Shown here one piece after another: positions 46,319-57,100 of a DNA stretch of 64,000 nucleotides (the stretch's first letter is position 1; every line of letters starts with the position of its first letter). The notes under the pieces were generated by a model that saw only the letters and a list, made by a program, of their open reading frames with translations, was not told the origin of the DNA and did not search any database. Made by a program: the position numbers and the translations under genes. The DNA lies in the NCBI RefSeq assembly GCF_000219535.2, contig NZ_CP007806.1, forward strand, positions 2,576,501 through 2,640,500. The letters are read 5' to 3'. Origin of the DNA: Brevibacillus laterosporus LMG 15441 (GTDB taxonomy: Bacteria > Bacillota > Bacilli > Brevibacillales > Brevibacillaceae).

Positions 46319-49300
46319 TTACACAGGTGAATGATGATAGAAGGAAGTAATCTTTTTTGAACTTTCTTGCCATTGACCAACAATTTCTTCCCATTCTACT
46401 TGTGTTGGCAGGGTAAGATCGGCTATTGTTATCCGTTCATTTTCCGCTATTTGGCGCAAAAGATGAACAAAGCTCGCCGCAATGCGCTTCGCGGTATCCG
46501 TAGCGTACAGCTTAGTAGCATACACTAAGGAGAATTCCAATCCATCTGGTCTTTCTTCCGCAATCATTGATAGATCGAATTTGGCTAAAGGCTGATCAAC
46601 CGGATACACCGAGATCGTAAGTCCGTCCAACTGTAGCTGGGGAGTTTCAAAATTGTTCAGGGTAAACATTGTGTCAAACAAAGGATTACGGCTCAGGTCA
46701 AGCTCAGGGTATATCTTATCGACTAGACTTTGGAATTGATAATCCTGATTATCGAATGCCTCCAGAACATTTTTCCTTACCTCTTCTAAAAAGGCCATGA
46801 ATGTCTGAGAATCATCAACTTTTTGACGCAACACTAGTGTATTGATAAACGAACCTACTACATGTTCTAAGTCAGTATGAGGTCTTCCGGCGACAGATGT
46901 ACCCACGCTAATATCTGATTGACCGGCAAGTTTGGAGAGCAGGATGTGATAAGCTGCCAATAAAGTCATAAACATGGTTGAGTTCGACTTCTCTGTAATA
47001 GTGCGGAAGGCACTCCACACCTGCTCATCTGCATGAAAGACAATCTGCGCCCCGTCAAAAGACTGGATAGGAGGTCTTGGGAAGTCCGGCGGAATGTTCA
47101 AAATAGGAATTTCACCCTCAAACCTGCTCAACCAGTATGTCTCTTGCTTTTTTACAGCCTCAGTTTGTAGCATCTTGTTTTGCCAAACGGTAAAATCCTT
47201 GTACTGAACAGGCAACCCCGGCAACTCTGCACCATGATATAGCTGCATGAAATCACGCAGGATGATACTAATTGACAGTCCATCAGAAATGATGTGATGC
47301 ATATCAAACAGGAACAGATGAACATTCGGTGCGATCTGAATTAGACCTGCCCGAGCAAGCGGGGCCTGCGCAAGTTCAAATGGACGAATAAACAACTGCG
47401 CCGCTTCGCTTGCTTGCTCCTCCTCCATTTCTAAATAGGTGACATCTAGCTCTACTATGTCTGCGATGCGTTGAACGAGTTCGCCATTTACATATTCGAA
47501 AGAGGTTCGCAGGGATTCATGGCGATCTACAAGCTTTTGCAAAGCTGTAGCAAAGAGCTCTTTATTCAAATGTCCTTCGATTTTTAACACGCTTGGCATG
47601 TTATAGGCTGTCTCTGCTCCCTCTATTTCCCTTAGCAAATACATCATTTTCTGAGTCTCTGATGTAGGATAGTGCTCCTGTTTTGCAACTGGTTCAATAA
47701 CTTTATAGCTCTCTTCCTCCGCTCCTATAATCAGCTTTGCGAGCTTACCGATGCTGTCATTCTGGAAGAAGATATCGAGCGGAATCACCTTTTGGAATGT
47801 CTTGTGAATCCGTGCCAACAGCATGATTGCGCTTAGGGAATTGCCGCCTATGCTAAAAAATGGATCATTCACTCCGATTTTCTCGATTTTCAATAGACTT
47901 TTCCAAATATCTGCTACTATTAATTCTGTTTCAGTTGTTGGTTCTTCAAAAACCCCTAGCTGTTCGTCCTGTCCATTCGGTTCAGGTAACGCTTTGAAAT
48001 CAATTTTTCCATTCACTGTGACCGGAAACTTGTCTAGAGATACGAAATGGGAAGGAATCATGTACACAGGTAATGAGAGCGACAAATAATCGACTAGCTC
48101 ATTTGTGTTCCATGTACGATCGGACACGATATAGGCGCACAAATATTGGTGCCCTTCGCCATCTTCTCGTGCTATGACGACTGCTTGGTCAATCTCTTCA
48201 TGCTGTTGCAGATATGCCTCGATTTCACCGATTTCAATCCGATGTCCCCTGATTTTTACCTGATTGTCAATCCGACCTACATATTCAATAACACCGCCAG
48301 GTAGCCAGCGTCCCGTATCTCCTGTACGGTACATTTTCTCTCCTCGGATAAACGGATTTGCAACAAACCGCTCGTTAGTCAGTTCTGGCCTGTTGAGATA
48401 TCCTCTAGCAACACCCGCTCCCGCGATAAAGATTTCTCCTGTTACCTCAGGCGGAAGAAGATTCGCGTTCTGATCAAGAATGTAAATCTGCTGATTTGCA
48501 AGTGGAGCCCCAATCGGTACGGATGTCCTTTCATTCAAGTGATCCGGGTTTACATGGTAGTAGGTAGAGTCGACGGTGCACTCCGTGGGTCCGTATACAT
48601 TTGTAATTGCAAAGGATTCGCCCGCGAATTTGGTATACAGCCCTTTGACAACACTTTCTCGTAACGGCTCTCCGCCGACAACAAAGTGCTTAACCGTAAG
48701 CTTATGTTCAATTTCAGACACGGCATTCAGCAGCATCGACAGATGAGTTGGTGTACCATCAGCCATATCAATCTGGTTCTCTCTGTAAAAACGAAGCAGT
48801 CCTTCTCCGTCTACGCGAATATGCTCTGGCACGATGTACAAGGTATGACCAAGCAACAACGCACCGTAGATCGGCTTTACAGACATGTCGAAGATAAACG
48901 GGGCTATCTGCGCTATGCGCAAGCAACGATCGTAGGCGTTGTGCACAATATCATGTAAACTCATGACAAAATTTGTGACGTTTCGATGTTCCACCATGAC
49001 CCCTTTTGGTTTACCTGTTGAGCCAGAGGTATAGATGATATAAGCGAGATCCTCAGGTTTAGCTGTATCCGGCAAGTTTGTGGCATCCCCATGATATAAA
49101 TGGGAATCATCCAACAGGATCGTCTCGTATTCGCTGAGGGAAGGTTGTTTAGTGGAAGATAATGTAAGAAAAATTTTAGCTCCACTGTCCTCCAGCATGT
49201 AGCGAACCCTTTCCTCTGCAAATGTGTGGGAAATGGGCAAGTAAGCTCCTCCCGCTTTTAGTACAGCTAGCATGGCAATAATCATTTCTATGGAAGGCTC

Positions 49301-52300
49301 TGTCATGACTGCAACCAGATCATTGGTCTGCATCCCGCGTTCGCGTAATTTCCGCGCAACTTGATTTGCTTTTTCATTGAGTTGCTTGTAAGTAAGCTCG
49401 CTCCCTTGAAAAACAACTGCGCTACGCTCAGAATGCTCATCTACCATTTTTTCGAACATTCGGTGCATCACTACATCAGTCGGGTAGTCCGCTTTATTTT
49501 GATTCCAAGTACGTAGCAACAGATGCTTTTCCTTGTCGGCAAGAATTTGTTCCTTAGTGATGACGGCATTTGGTTCGTCGGCGATCAGTTGCAGGATGCG
49601 AAGATAATAATCTAGCAGGCGTTGCACATCTACGCTATCTAACACTGCTTCACTGTAGGCTATCTGAATTTCTGACTGTCGGCGGATATAAAACTCAAAC
49701 ACGCGATGATCGACAATGTGCTCCTCCAATTGCCATTCTTTCTCCTTCAGCGCGATTTGATCCTTGCCCTCCAACTGATCAAAAACATGGAAATCTATAT
49801 AGCTAAAGGTAGAATCAAAAAATTCACTGCCAGCATCTACATCTGAGGCCATTTTCGTAATCTCAAACAATGGTAGACGTCCATACAGCTTTAGATCGAT
49901 CATTTTTTGATTCATCTGTCTAAGCAAGTCTATCCATGTCATCTGTGTCTTTAGGTTGACTCTTACTGGTACAGTATTTAAGAAACAACCAAGGATTTGA
50001 TCCGCCTTCTCACACTGTGGTCGATTGTGCTCCACCAAGCCCACCGCAATGTCATTCTCGTAGGATAGCATGTGAAGCATCATGCTATAGGCTGTAAAGC
50101 AGACCGTTTTCAGATTGGTCTGATTCGCCGCAGCAATACGCTCCAAACGCGTTACCAAATCAGGATCAAGTGGATGGATGAGCTGATGCATACGATTTGT
50201 TTCATCTTTGTTCAGCTTTTTTGGAAAACGGAAAAGCTGCATGTCGTTTAGTTCATTTTGCCAATAATCACGTACTTCTGGACTGTTTTTGACAATCATC
50301 TGATCTAGAATAAATGCCTCGTAGTCATGCGGTAACCATTCAGGAAGATAGCTGTCATCCACTCTTAGCTTCGTATAGGTATTAGAGAGCTCTGTGATAA
50401 AGGATGCCACACTCCAACCATCCAAAATCGCATGGTGGAAAATCATGCACAGAACATGCTCTTCGTTGCTGATCGTAAAAATTCTCAATTTCCACAGTGG
50501 TTTGTCTAAAGCGAATGGTACCTTTCGATCTTCAGACAAATAATGATTGATAGCCATTTCTTGATCGTGCTCATTCGTTATGTCCATATGTTGCAAATCA
50601 AGATGGAACGCTTCTTGCTTGTGAACGATTTGAATCGGCTCAGGAAAATCCTGTAGGTTAAAGGTGGTCCGTAAAATCGAATGTTTTTTCACAAGTAACG
50701 AAACAGCTTTTTGAAGCAGGTCGAGATTAAATTCACCATCTTTAAACGGATACAGCATTTGATCATGATAGACTGCCTTTTCCGCATTTTTTCCTGAGGC
50801 GTATAGCATTCCAAATTGGATATCACTCATCGGGCAGATGCTTTCAAAATCCTCCGGTAATTTCTCAGCCAATGGAAGCTTGTCCACTATTTCAGTCTGC
50901 CATTCCGTAAGCTTGGCTTTGGCCGTATTCCATTGATCACTCCAAGTAGGTGTCCCGTTTTGGCGAATCAATTCGGACTGTTTTCGAATAGTAGGGAACT
51001 TATACAGATCCTGTACGCTTACTGCCGTTTCCAGTTGGCTATTTACCGCTGTTAACAACCGAAGCACCTTGATGGAATCTCCTCCAAGTGCAAAAAAGTC
51101 CTGAGTTACACCAATTCGCTGATTCTCCAGATCAAGCACCTGTTGCCAGATGTTCTCCAGCTTTTCCTCCGTCTCATTTTCAGGAGGAATAATCTGAACA
51201 TCGCTCTCCAGCTCCCAATCGAGCTGCAATAACGCGTTTCGATTCACCTTCCCGTTTACGGTTACGGGAATTTTTTCGATTTGTACAAAACGAGCTGGCA
51301 TCATATATTCAGGAAGCTTTTGGCTGATGTGCTCGCGTAACTGAGCTGTTGTTACTCTTTGCTGAGCGGTGAAAAAGGCATGCAACTGGTTTTGTGCATG
51401 GCGATCTTGAATCGCCAACACGACAACATCTGTCACAGCAGGGTGTTTTAGTAACATGTTTTCAACTTCACCAAGTTCGATCCGATGTCCACGAATTTTG
51501 ACCTGCAAGTCCATTCGTCCCAGATACTCCATATCACCTGAAGGTAGAAGCCGGACTAAATCTCCAGAGCGGTATAAACGTTCCTCAGGCTTATACGGAT
51601 TCGGTACAAATCTACTCGCGGTCAACTCTGGCTTATTCAAATAGCCACGTGCAACACCCTCGCCTCCCACGTACAATTCTCCGGGCACACCGATTGGGAC
51701 CAGCCGTTGCTTTTGATCCATCACGTAAGCTGTAAGCGTAGGGATCGGTTTACCGATGTTACTTGCATTTCGTTTCATTTCTTCCCTTTGAATTTCCTTG
51801 TAGGTAACGTGCACCGTGGTTTCTGTAATTCCGTACATGTTAACTAATTTGACGTCTGGATACATCTCATGCCAGCTTGTCAGCATTTGAGGTTTTAGTG
51901 CTTCCCCGCCGAAAATCACGTAGCGAAGTGCATCCAGTCCGTTCACCTGATTCTTGCAAACAAACTGAATGAGGTTAGCAAATGCAGAAGGCGTCTGGTT
52001 GAGGACGGTTACCTTTTCTGACTGAAGGAAGTGGCTACATTTTTCTGGATCGCGCACAGCTTCTTGGGATACCAAAACTAGCTTACCTCCATAAAGTAAT
52101 GCTCCGTACATTTCCCACACGGCGAAGTCAAAGCTAAACGAATGGAATAAAGCCCACACATCATTATGGTCAAATTCAAATAGGTTTCGATCGTTATGCA
52201 AAAGGCGAACGACATTTTTATGTTCGATCATTACGCCTTTTGGCTCCCCTGTTGAACCCGATGTATAAATGATGTAAGCAAGCTGCTCTGGGCTGTCAAA

Positions 52301-54097
52301 TCCATTCAAATTGGAGGTATCATAATGTTCTATTGCCTCATCGGAAATAGTAACCAGTTGCCAGGAATCCGAGAGTGCTCCCGCAAGAGCAGGATGAGTA
52401 ATGATCACTTCCGGCTTGCTGTCCATGAGCAAATATGTAATTCTTTCCTGAGGATACTCTGGATTAATGGGTAAGTACGCACCCCCGGCTTTTAACACAG
52501 CCATAATGCTTACCACCATATCAATGGATCGATCCAGCATAATCCCTACTATACTTTCAGAAACTACACCCCTGCTTTGCAACAAACGTGCAAGCTGATT
52601 AGCTCGCTCGTTTAGTTCACGGTAGGTTATTGTTTGTTCACCACTTACTACAGCGATTCGCTCTGGATGCCTAGCTACTTGCTCCTCGAATAGCCCGTGG
52701 ATTGTTTTTGTCGAAGGATAGCCTGCTTGTGTACGGTTGAATTCGGTTAACAGCCTGTCTCTCTCTGTTTGCGAAAGTAACTCGATTCCATCCACCACTG
52801 CATTCGGATTGTCTGCGATTTGTTGCAGGATGCGCAAGAAGTAGGTAGCAAGCTGATCTACGGTCTCCTCCTGATACACAAGGGCATTGTATTGCAATTT
52901 TAATGTCGCCATCTCATCAGGAATTACAACTGCCATGAAATCAAATTCTGTCTGTTCAGAGATTTCAACGTCTTTAATGGAAAAACCGAGCTTCGTCTCT
53001 TCCCCTGCCTGTGCGAAAGCTTGATCTGCTGGGTAGTTTTCGAAGACGAAGATATGTGAAAATAAATCTTTTTTCAATTCAGATTTCTTCTGAATCTCAC
53101 TCAGCGCGAGATAACTGTGAGGATCACTTTCCAGAGTCGATCGTTGGACTTCTTGTAGTAGCTCTGCAATTGACTGATTCCCTTCTGACTTGATCCGTTT
53201 TGGAATTGTATTGATAAACAAGCCCACCATATCTTCGATGCCCGACACCTCGGCTGGACGCCCCGATACAACCGTTCCAAATACAACGTCATCCACATTA
53301 TTCATTCTTTGTAATAGCAGTCCCCACGCCGTACTAAATACCGTGTTCAGTGTCACCTGTAGATGGTTGGCAAGCTCCTGTAGCTTTGCCGTAGGAATGG
53401 TGTAAGACTTTTCGTTACTTTCTCGTTTCTTCCCTTCTGAATCACTGCGATAAACAGGCAGGATAGCTTGATGCTCGTAATCATCTAGGTATTCACTCCA
53501 GAAAGTCGCGGCCTGCTGTTGATCTTGTTCCTGAAGCCACTGAATGTAATCTGTATAAGCAGGAGGTGTGTCATCTGGTAAAGGATGGCCATCACGCAGG
53601 GCAAGATAAATGCGGGCAAAATCGCGAAAAAGAATCCCAACGCACCAGCCATCCATCAGGATATGATGAAAGCTCCATATAATCGTATGAGCTTGTGGAG
53701 CATTTGTCAGAATAGCAACCCGCATAAGCACATCTTTGGAAAGGTCAAATTTTCTGTCGCGGTCTTGTTTTTTCCATGCCTCTATGTAGGCTATTTGCTC
53801 TGTCTCAAGCATCTGAGACAAATTCTTATGGATTACCTCAGCAGGTCGTTGTTGCAAAACGACCTGCAAAGGTTCCTCCACTTCCTCGTATATAAAGATG
53901 GTACGTAAAATATCATAACGTTCAACCAGTTTTTCCATACTTGCAGCAAATAGGGCGACATCTAGTTCGCCTACTACTGTCATTGTCATCTGCTCAACAT
54001 ACGCTTCTGAATCCCGATCCATTAAATAGTGTAGGAGCATTCCCTCTTGCATAGGAGCAAGAGGGGAAAGTTTGGTAATCTCTATGTTCTCATTCAT
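46319..54097 (-). CDS. NRPS C-A(Thr)-T-C-A(Glu-like)-T-C, no thioesterase
   Basis: 2592 residues. Domains by position: C 54060-52750 (HHILMDGW), A 52700-51250, T ~51100, C 50830-49540 (HHAILDGW), A 49460-47990, T ~47850, C 47680-46400 (HHIISDG). The first C starts with LSPLAPMQEGMLLH, the type that accepts a D-residue from an upstream E domain, which fits the preceding protein. Specificity residues read by alignment to GrsA: first A domain DFWNIGMVHK, the Thr code; second DMKDVGVVDK, near the Glu code DAKDLGVVDK. The protein ends at the last condensation domain, without TE or reductase. Release could use that C domain with an external amine, alcohol or water, or a carrier protein encoded elsewhere. 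GGAGG precedes the ATG; the gap to the upstream gene is 15 bp. Confidence 0.95.
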   Translation of the reverse strand: MNENIEITKLSPLAPMQEGMLLHYLMDRDSEAYVEQMTMTVVGELDVALFAASMEKLVERYDILRTIFIYEEVEEPLQVVLQQRPAEVIHKNLSQMLETEQIAYIEAWKKQDRDRKFDLSKDVLMRVAILTNAPQAHTIIWSFHHILMDGWCVGILFRDFARIYLALRDGHPLPDDTPPAYTDYIQWLQEQDQQQAATFWSEYLDDYEHQAILPVYRSDSEGKKRESNEKSYTIPTAKLQELANHLQVTLNTVFSTAWGLLLQRMNNVDDVVFGTVVSGRPAEVSGIEDMVGLFINTIPKRIKSEGNQSIAELLQEVQRSTLESDPHSYLALSEIQKKSELKKDLFSHIFVFENYPADQAFAQAGEETKLGFSIKDVEISEQTEFDFMAVVIPDEMATLKLQYNALVYQEETVDQLATYFLRILQQIADNPNAVVDGIELLSQTERDRLLTEFNRTQAGYPSTKTIHGLFEEQVARHPERIAVVSGEQTITYRELNERANQLARLLQSRGVVSESIVGIMLDRSIDMVVSIMAVLKAGGAYLPINPEYPQERITYLLMDSKPEVIITHPALAGALSDSWQLVTISDEAIEHYDTSNLNGFDSPEQLAYIIYTSGSTGEPKGVMIEHKNVVRLLHNDRNLFEFDHNDVWALFHSFSFDFAVWEMYGALLYGGKLVLVSQEAVRDPEKCSHFLQSEKVTVLNQTPSAFANLIQFVCKNQVNGLDALRYVIFGGEALKPQMLTSWHEMYPDVKLVNMYGITETTVHVTYKEIQREEMKRNASNIGKPIPTLTAYVMDQKQRLVPIGVPGELYVGGEGVARGYLNKPELTASRFVPNPYKPEERLYRSGDLVRLLPSGDMEYLGRMDLQVKIRGHRIELGEVENMLLKHPAVTDVVVLAIQDRHAQNQLHAFFTAQQRVTTAQLREHISQKLPEYMMPARFVQIEKIPVTVNGKVNRNALLQLDWELESDVQIIPPENETEEKLENIWQQVLDLENQRIGVTQDFFALGGDSIKVLRLLTAVNSQLETAVSVQDLYKFPTIRKQSELIRQNGTPTWSDQWNTAKAKLTEWQTEIVDKLPLAEKLPEDFESICPMSDIQFGMLYASGKNAEKAVYHDQMLYPFKDGEFNLDLLQKAVSLLVKKHSILRTTFNLQDFPEPIQIVHKQEAFHLDLQHMDITNEHDQEMAINHYLSEDRKVPFALDKPLWKLRIFTISNEEHVLCMIFHHAILDGWSVASFITELSNTYTKLRVDDSYLPEWLPHDYEAFILDQMIVKNSPEVRDYWQNELNDMQLFRFPKKLNKDETNRMHQLIHPLDPDLVTRLERIAAANQTNLKTVCFTAYSMMLHMLSYENDIAVGLVEHNRPQCEKADQILGCFLNTVPVRVNLKTQMTWIDLLRQMNQKMIDLKLYGRLPLFEITKMASDVDAGSEFFDSTFSYIDFHVFDQLEGKDQIALKEKEWQLEEHIVDHRVFEFYIRRQSEIQIAYSEAVLDSVDVQRLLDYYLRILQLIADEPNAVITKEQILADKEKHLLLRTWNQNKADYPTDVVMHRMFEKMVDEHSERSAVVFQGSELTYKQLNEKANQVARKLRERGMQTNDLVAVMTEPSIEMIIAMLAVLKAGGAYLPISHTFAEERVRYMLEDSGAKIFLTLSSTKQPSLSEYETILLDDSHLYHGDATNLPDTAKPEDLAYIIYTSGSTGKPKGVMVEHRNVTNFVMSLHDIVHNAYDRCLRIAQIAPFIFDMSVKPIYGALLLGHTLYIVPEHIRVDGEGLLRFYRENQIDMADGTPTHLSMLLNAVSEIEHKLTVKHFVVGGEPLRESVVKGLYTKFAGESFAITNVYGPTECTVDSTYYHVNPDHLNERTSVPIGAPLANQQIYILDQNANLLPPEVTGEIFIAGAGVARGYLNRPELTNERFVANPFIRGEKMYRTGDTGRWLPGGVIEYVGRIDNQVKIRGHRIEIGEIEAYLQQHEEIDQAVVIAREDGEGHQYLCAYIVSDRTWNTNELVDYLSLSLPVYMIPSHFVSLDKFPVTVNGKIDFKALPEPNGQDEQLGVFEEPTTETELIVADIWKSLLKIEKIGVNDPFFSIGGNSLSAIMLLARIHKTFQKVIPLDIFFQNDSIGKLAKLIIGAEEESYKVIEPVAKQEHYPTSETQKMMYLLREIEGAETAYNMPSVLKIEGHLNKELFATALQKLVDRHESLRTSFEYVNGELVQRIADIVELDVTYLEMEEEQASEAAQLFIRPFELAQAPLARAGLIQIAPNVHLFLFDMHHIISDGLSISIILRDFMQLYHGAELPGLPVQYKDFTVWQNKMLQTEAVKKQETYWLSRFEGEIPILNIPPDFPRPPIQSFDGAQIVFHADEQVWSAFRTITEKSNSTMFMTLLAAYHILLSKLAGQSDISVGTSVAGRPHTDLEHVVGSFINTLVLRQKVDDSQTFMAFLEEVRKNVLEAFDNQDYQFQSLVDKIYPELDLSRNPLFDTMFTLNNFETPQLQLDGLTISVYPVDQPLAKFDLSMIAEERPDGLEFSLVYATKLYATDTAKRIAASFVHLLRQIAENERITIADLTLPTQVEWEEIVGQWQESSKKITSFYHHSPV

Positions 54098-54112
54098 CTG
54101 AAACCTCCGAAT

Positions 54113-57100
54113 TCACAGTTTTCTTGAGAGCAAGTTTTGCAGCTTGGAAAGACCTTCGATCGACATTTTTGAATAGCCCAAATCTGATGGAGTGACAGTT
54201 GTTTCCTCTTTTTTCATACAATGCTCGATGATGCTTAGCACATTCTTGTTCAAGCTGGTCAGCAACTGCAATATCGTCTCCTCGTTATATTCCTTGCTGT
54301 TGTACGTAAGTGAGAGAGTAAATTGACCTCGTTCCACCATGCCGATAAATTCGAGTGAATGCTTTCTGGTATATTCTTTGCTGATCGCTTCTCCTGTGTA
54401 GTGAGGTGAGATTTGTACAAGATGCTCAGGCATGTCCTGATCGAATTGTCCCAGGTAGTTAAAGCTGATTGGCGCAGTGTAGTTAAGTGACTCATCCTCA
54501 TTATCCTCTGATCCATATCTAAGAATTCCATAGCCAATCCCGTTTTTTGGAATTTGACGCAAACTCTGCTTAGCAAATTTGATCTGATATTCCAAATTCT
54601 CTGCCCGCTCTGTTGAAAGAAGCACCGGATATATGCTGGTAAACCAGCCTACTGTTCTGGAAATATCCAGCTCAGGCAGAATATCTTCTCTACCATGACC
54701 CTCTAGGTCAAGCAGAATTTTGTCCAGTCCGGACCACTCTTTGATAGCCAGACCAAGCGCCGCAAGAAGCACATCATTTACCTGCGTGTTATAGGCCTGA
54801 TGAATGTGACGCAGTAGCTGGTCTGTTTTTTCAGGATCAAGCGTAAAGGACTGCGTCTTGGTGTCTATTATTCTGTTCTGGTGAACGACCACATCTACGG
54901 GAAGCGAGGAAACAGGCGTCTGTACCGTTTTTCTCCAATACGCATACTCTTTTTTCAGCCTTTGGTTTTTGTTATAGGCTGTAATCTGCTCCGCCCATTG
55001 CTTAAAGGAATCTGTTTTCTTTGGAAGCTTAATTTCCTCTCTCTGTTGTATCTGTTGGTACGCTTTGGCGAAATCCTCCAAAATAATTCTCCAGGAAACC
55101 CCGTCTACAACTAAGTGATGAATGACGAGCAACAAATGATCACCGTCCACACTTGTAAACAACCCTACTTTTACCAAAGGACCTGTTTGCAGCTCAATAC
55201 TTCTTTGCAATCTATTCGCATGCTCCTCAACTTTTTGTGCAAAGTCAGGATCATCAGCAAGATCAACAACCTGAAACGTAAAGAGCTCCTCCTCCATGCC
55301 ACGGTTATACGGGATTACCCGATTCTCCTCGAAGGTAAATACCATACGTAAGGCATCGTGATGTTGCAGTAACGTCGTAAGAACCTCTTCCACCATCCTC
55401 GGATCAAAGCCCTCTTTCCGATACAACATGATAGCGTGATTATAATGATGAACATCGTTTCGTTCACCAGCAAAGAACCAGTGCTGAATGGGAGTCAGCG
55501 GAGCATGTCCCGTGACGATGCCTTGTTCGCTTTTTTCACTCTTCTGTTTAATCAGTGGAGCTAATTCTGCAATTGTTTTTCGTTGAAAGAGATCCTTCAC
55601 ATCTAGGTGAAGCAGTCTTTCCTTTAGACGGGCGTTCATCTGAATCGCCTTAATGGAATCTCCTCCCAAAGCAAAAAAGCTATCATGAACACCAATCGTT
55701 TCAACTCCAAGCACTTGTCTCCAAATATCAGCAAGAATCTCTTCTTTTTCGGTGCGAGGTAATACTAAATTTGTGCCCGAAGATAAATGAGTATGCGGTT
55801 CCGGTAGCTTTCGTTTATCTACCTTACCATTTACTGTAAGCGGCAGCTTGTCCATCCGCACGATGTATGCCGGAACCAAATAATCCGCAGCGTTTTGCAG
55901 TACATGCTGTTTGATCTGAGCTGGTGCTACTTCGGAATCAGGTACATAGTAGGCGCAAAGCTCATTGTGTCCCTGAGCACTTGTTCTGACGACCACAACA
56001 GCATCGGAAATATTCGGATGTTCCAACAGTTTGGCTTCAACCTCCGCCAGTTCTACACGGTGTCCCCTGATTTTGACTTGTCCATCTGTTCGACCGATGT
56101 ATAAGAGATTTCCGTCAGGCAACCGCCTTGCCAAATCGCCTGTCTTATACATCCGTGCTCCTGGAATATACGGATTAGACAGAAAACGCTCGGCTGTCAG
56201 GTCAGCACGGTTATAGTATCCTCGTGCTACTCCTTCTCCCGATATATACATCTCCCCAATACTTCCTACGGGAACGGGCTGAAGATATGGATCGAGTAAG
56301 TAAATCTGTACGTTATCGGCAGGCAATCCAATTGGGACAGAGCCTTTGCTATCTCTCTCTTGATTGAACACATAAATCATGCAGCCAACGACTGTTTCGG
56401 TTGGCCCGTATTCGTTGTAAATTTTCACTCCGCCGTTAAACCGCTGAACTGTTTTCGTTGCCAGCTCTGCTTTTAAATCCTCCCCGCCTACAATTAATTT
56501 TTTTATGCTAGAACGTGAGCAGTCTAATCCCTCTAGCGTATGCAGATGAGAAGGAGTCAATTTCACGATGTCCACCTGATTGTCCTCTACAATCTTGCGG
56601 ATAACCATTGCTTTATTCTCTTCTGAATAAATGACGATTCTGTTTCCGGAAACCAATGGCGTATAAATCGAAGTAACGGTCAAATCGAACGCCGGAGACG
56701 AGTACAAGGCAAAATCGAGCTGTTCCCCTTCGAGATATACCTTTTCTGCCCAGCAAATATAATTGGTCAGACCTTGATGTGTAATCATGGTTCCTTTCGG
56801 TTTCCCAGTCGTCCCTGAAGTGTAAATAAGATAGGCGAGATGATCTGAATCCACCGATTTTTCCGGATTAGATGGGTCACCCTTATAGAGTGCAGGGTCA
56901 TCGGCCATAATCAAACGTCCTGAAAAATCGGTCAAATTCGCCAAATTGGCTTGGGTAATGATGAGCTGTGCCTGACTGTCTTCCAACAGATAATTGATTT
57001 GCTCTCGTGGATATTGCGTATCTATAGGTAGATATGCTCCCCCCGCTTTCATTACGGCCAGCATGGAAATAACCAATTCAAAGGAGTGATCTAACAAAAT

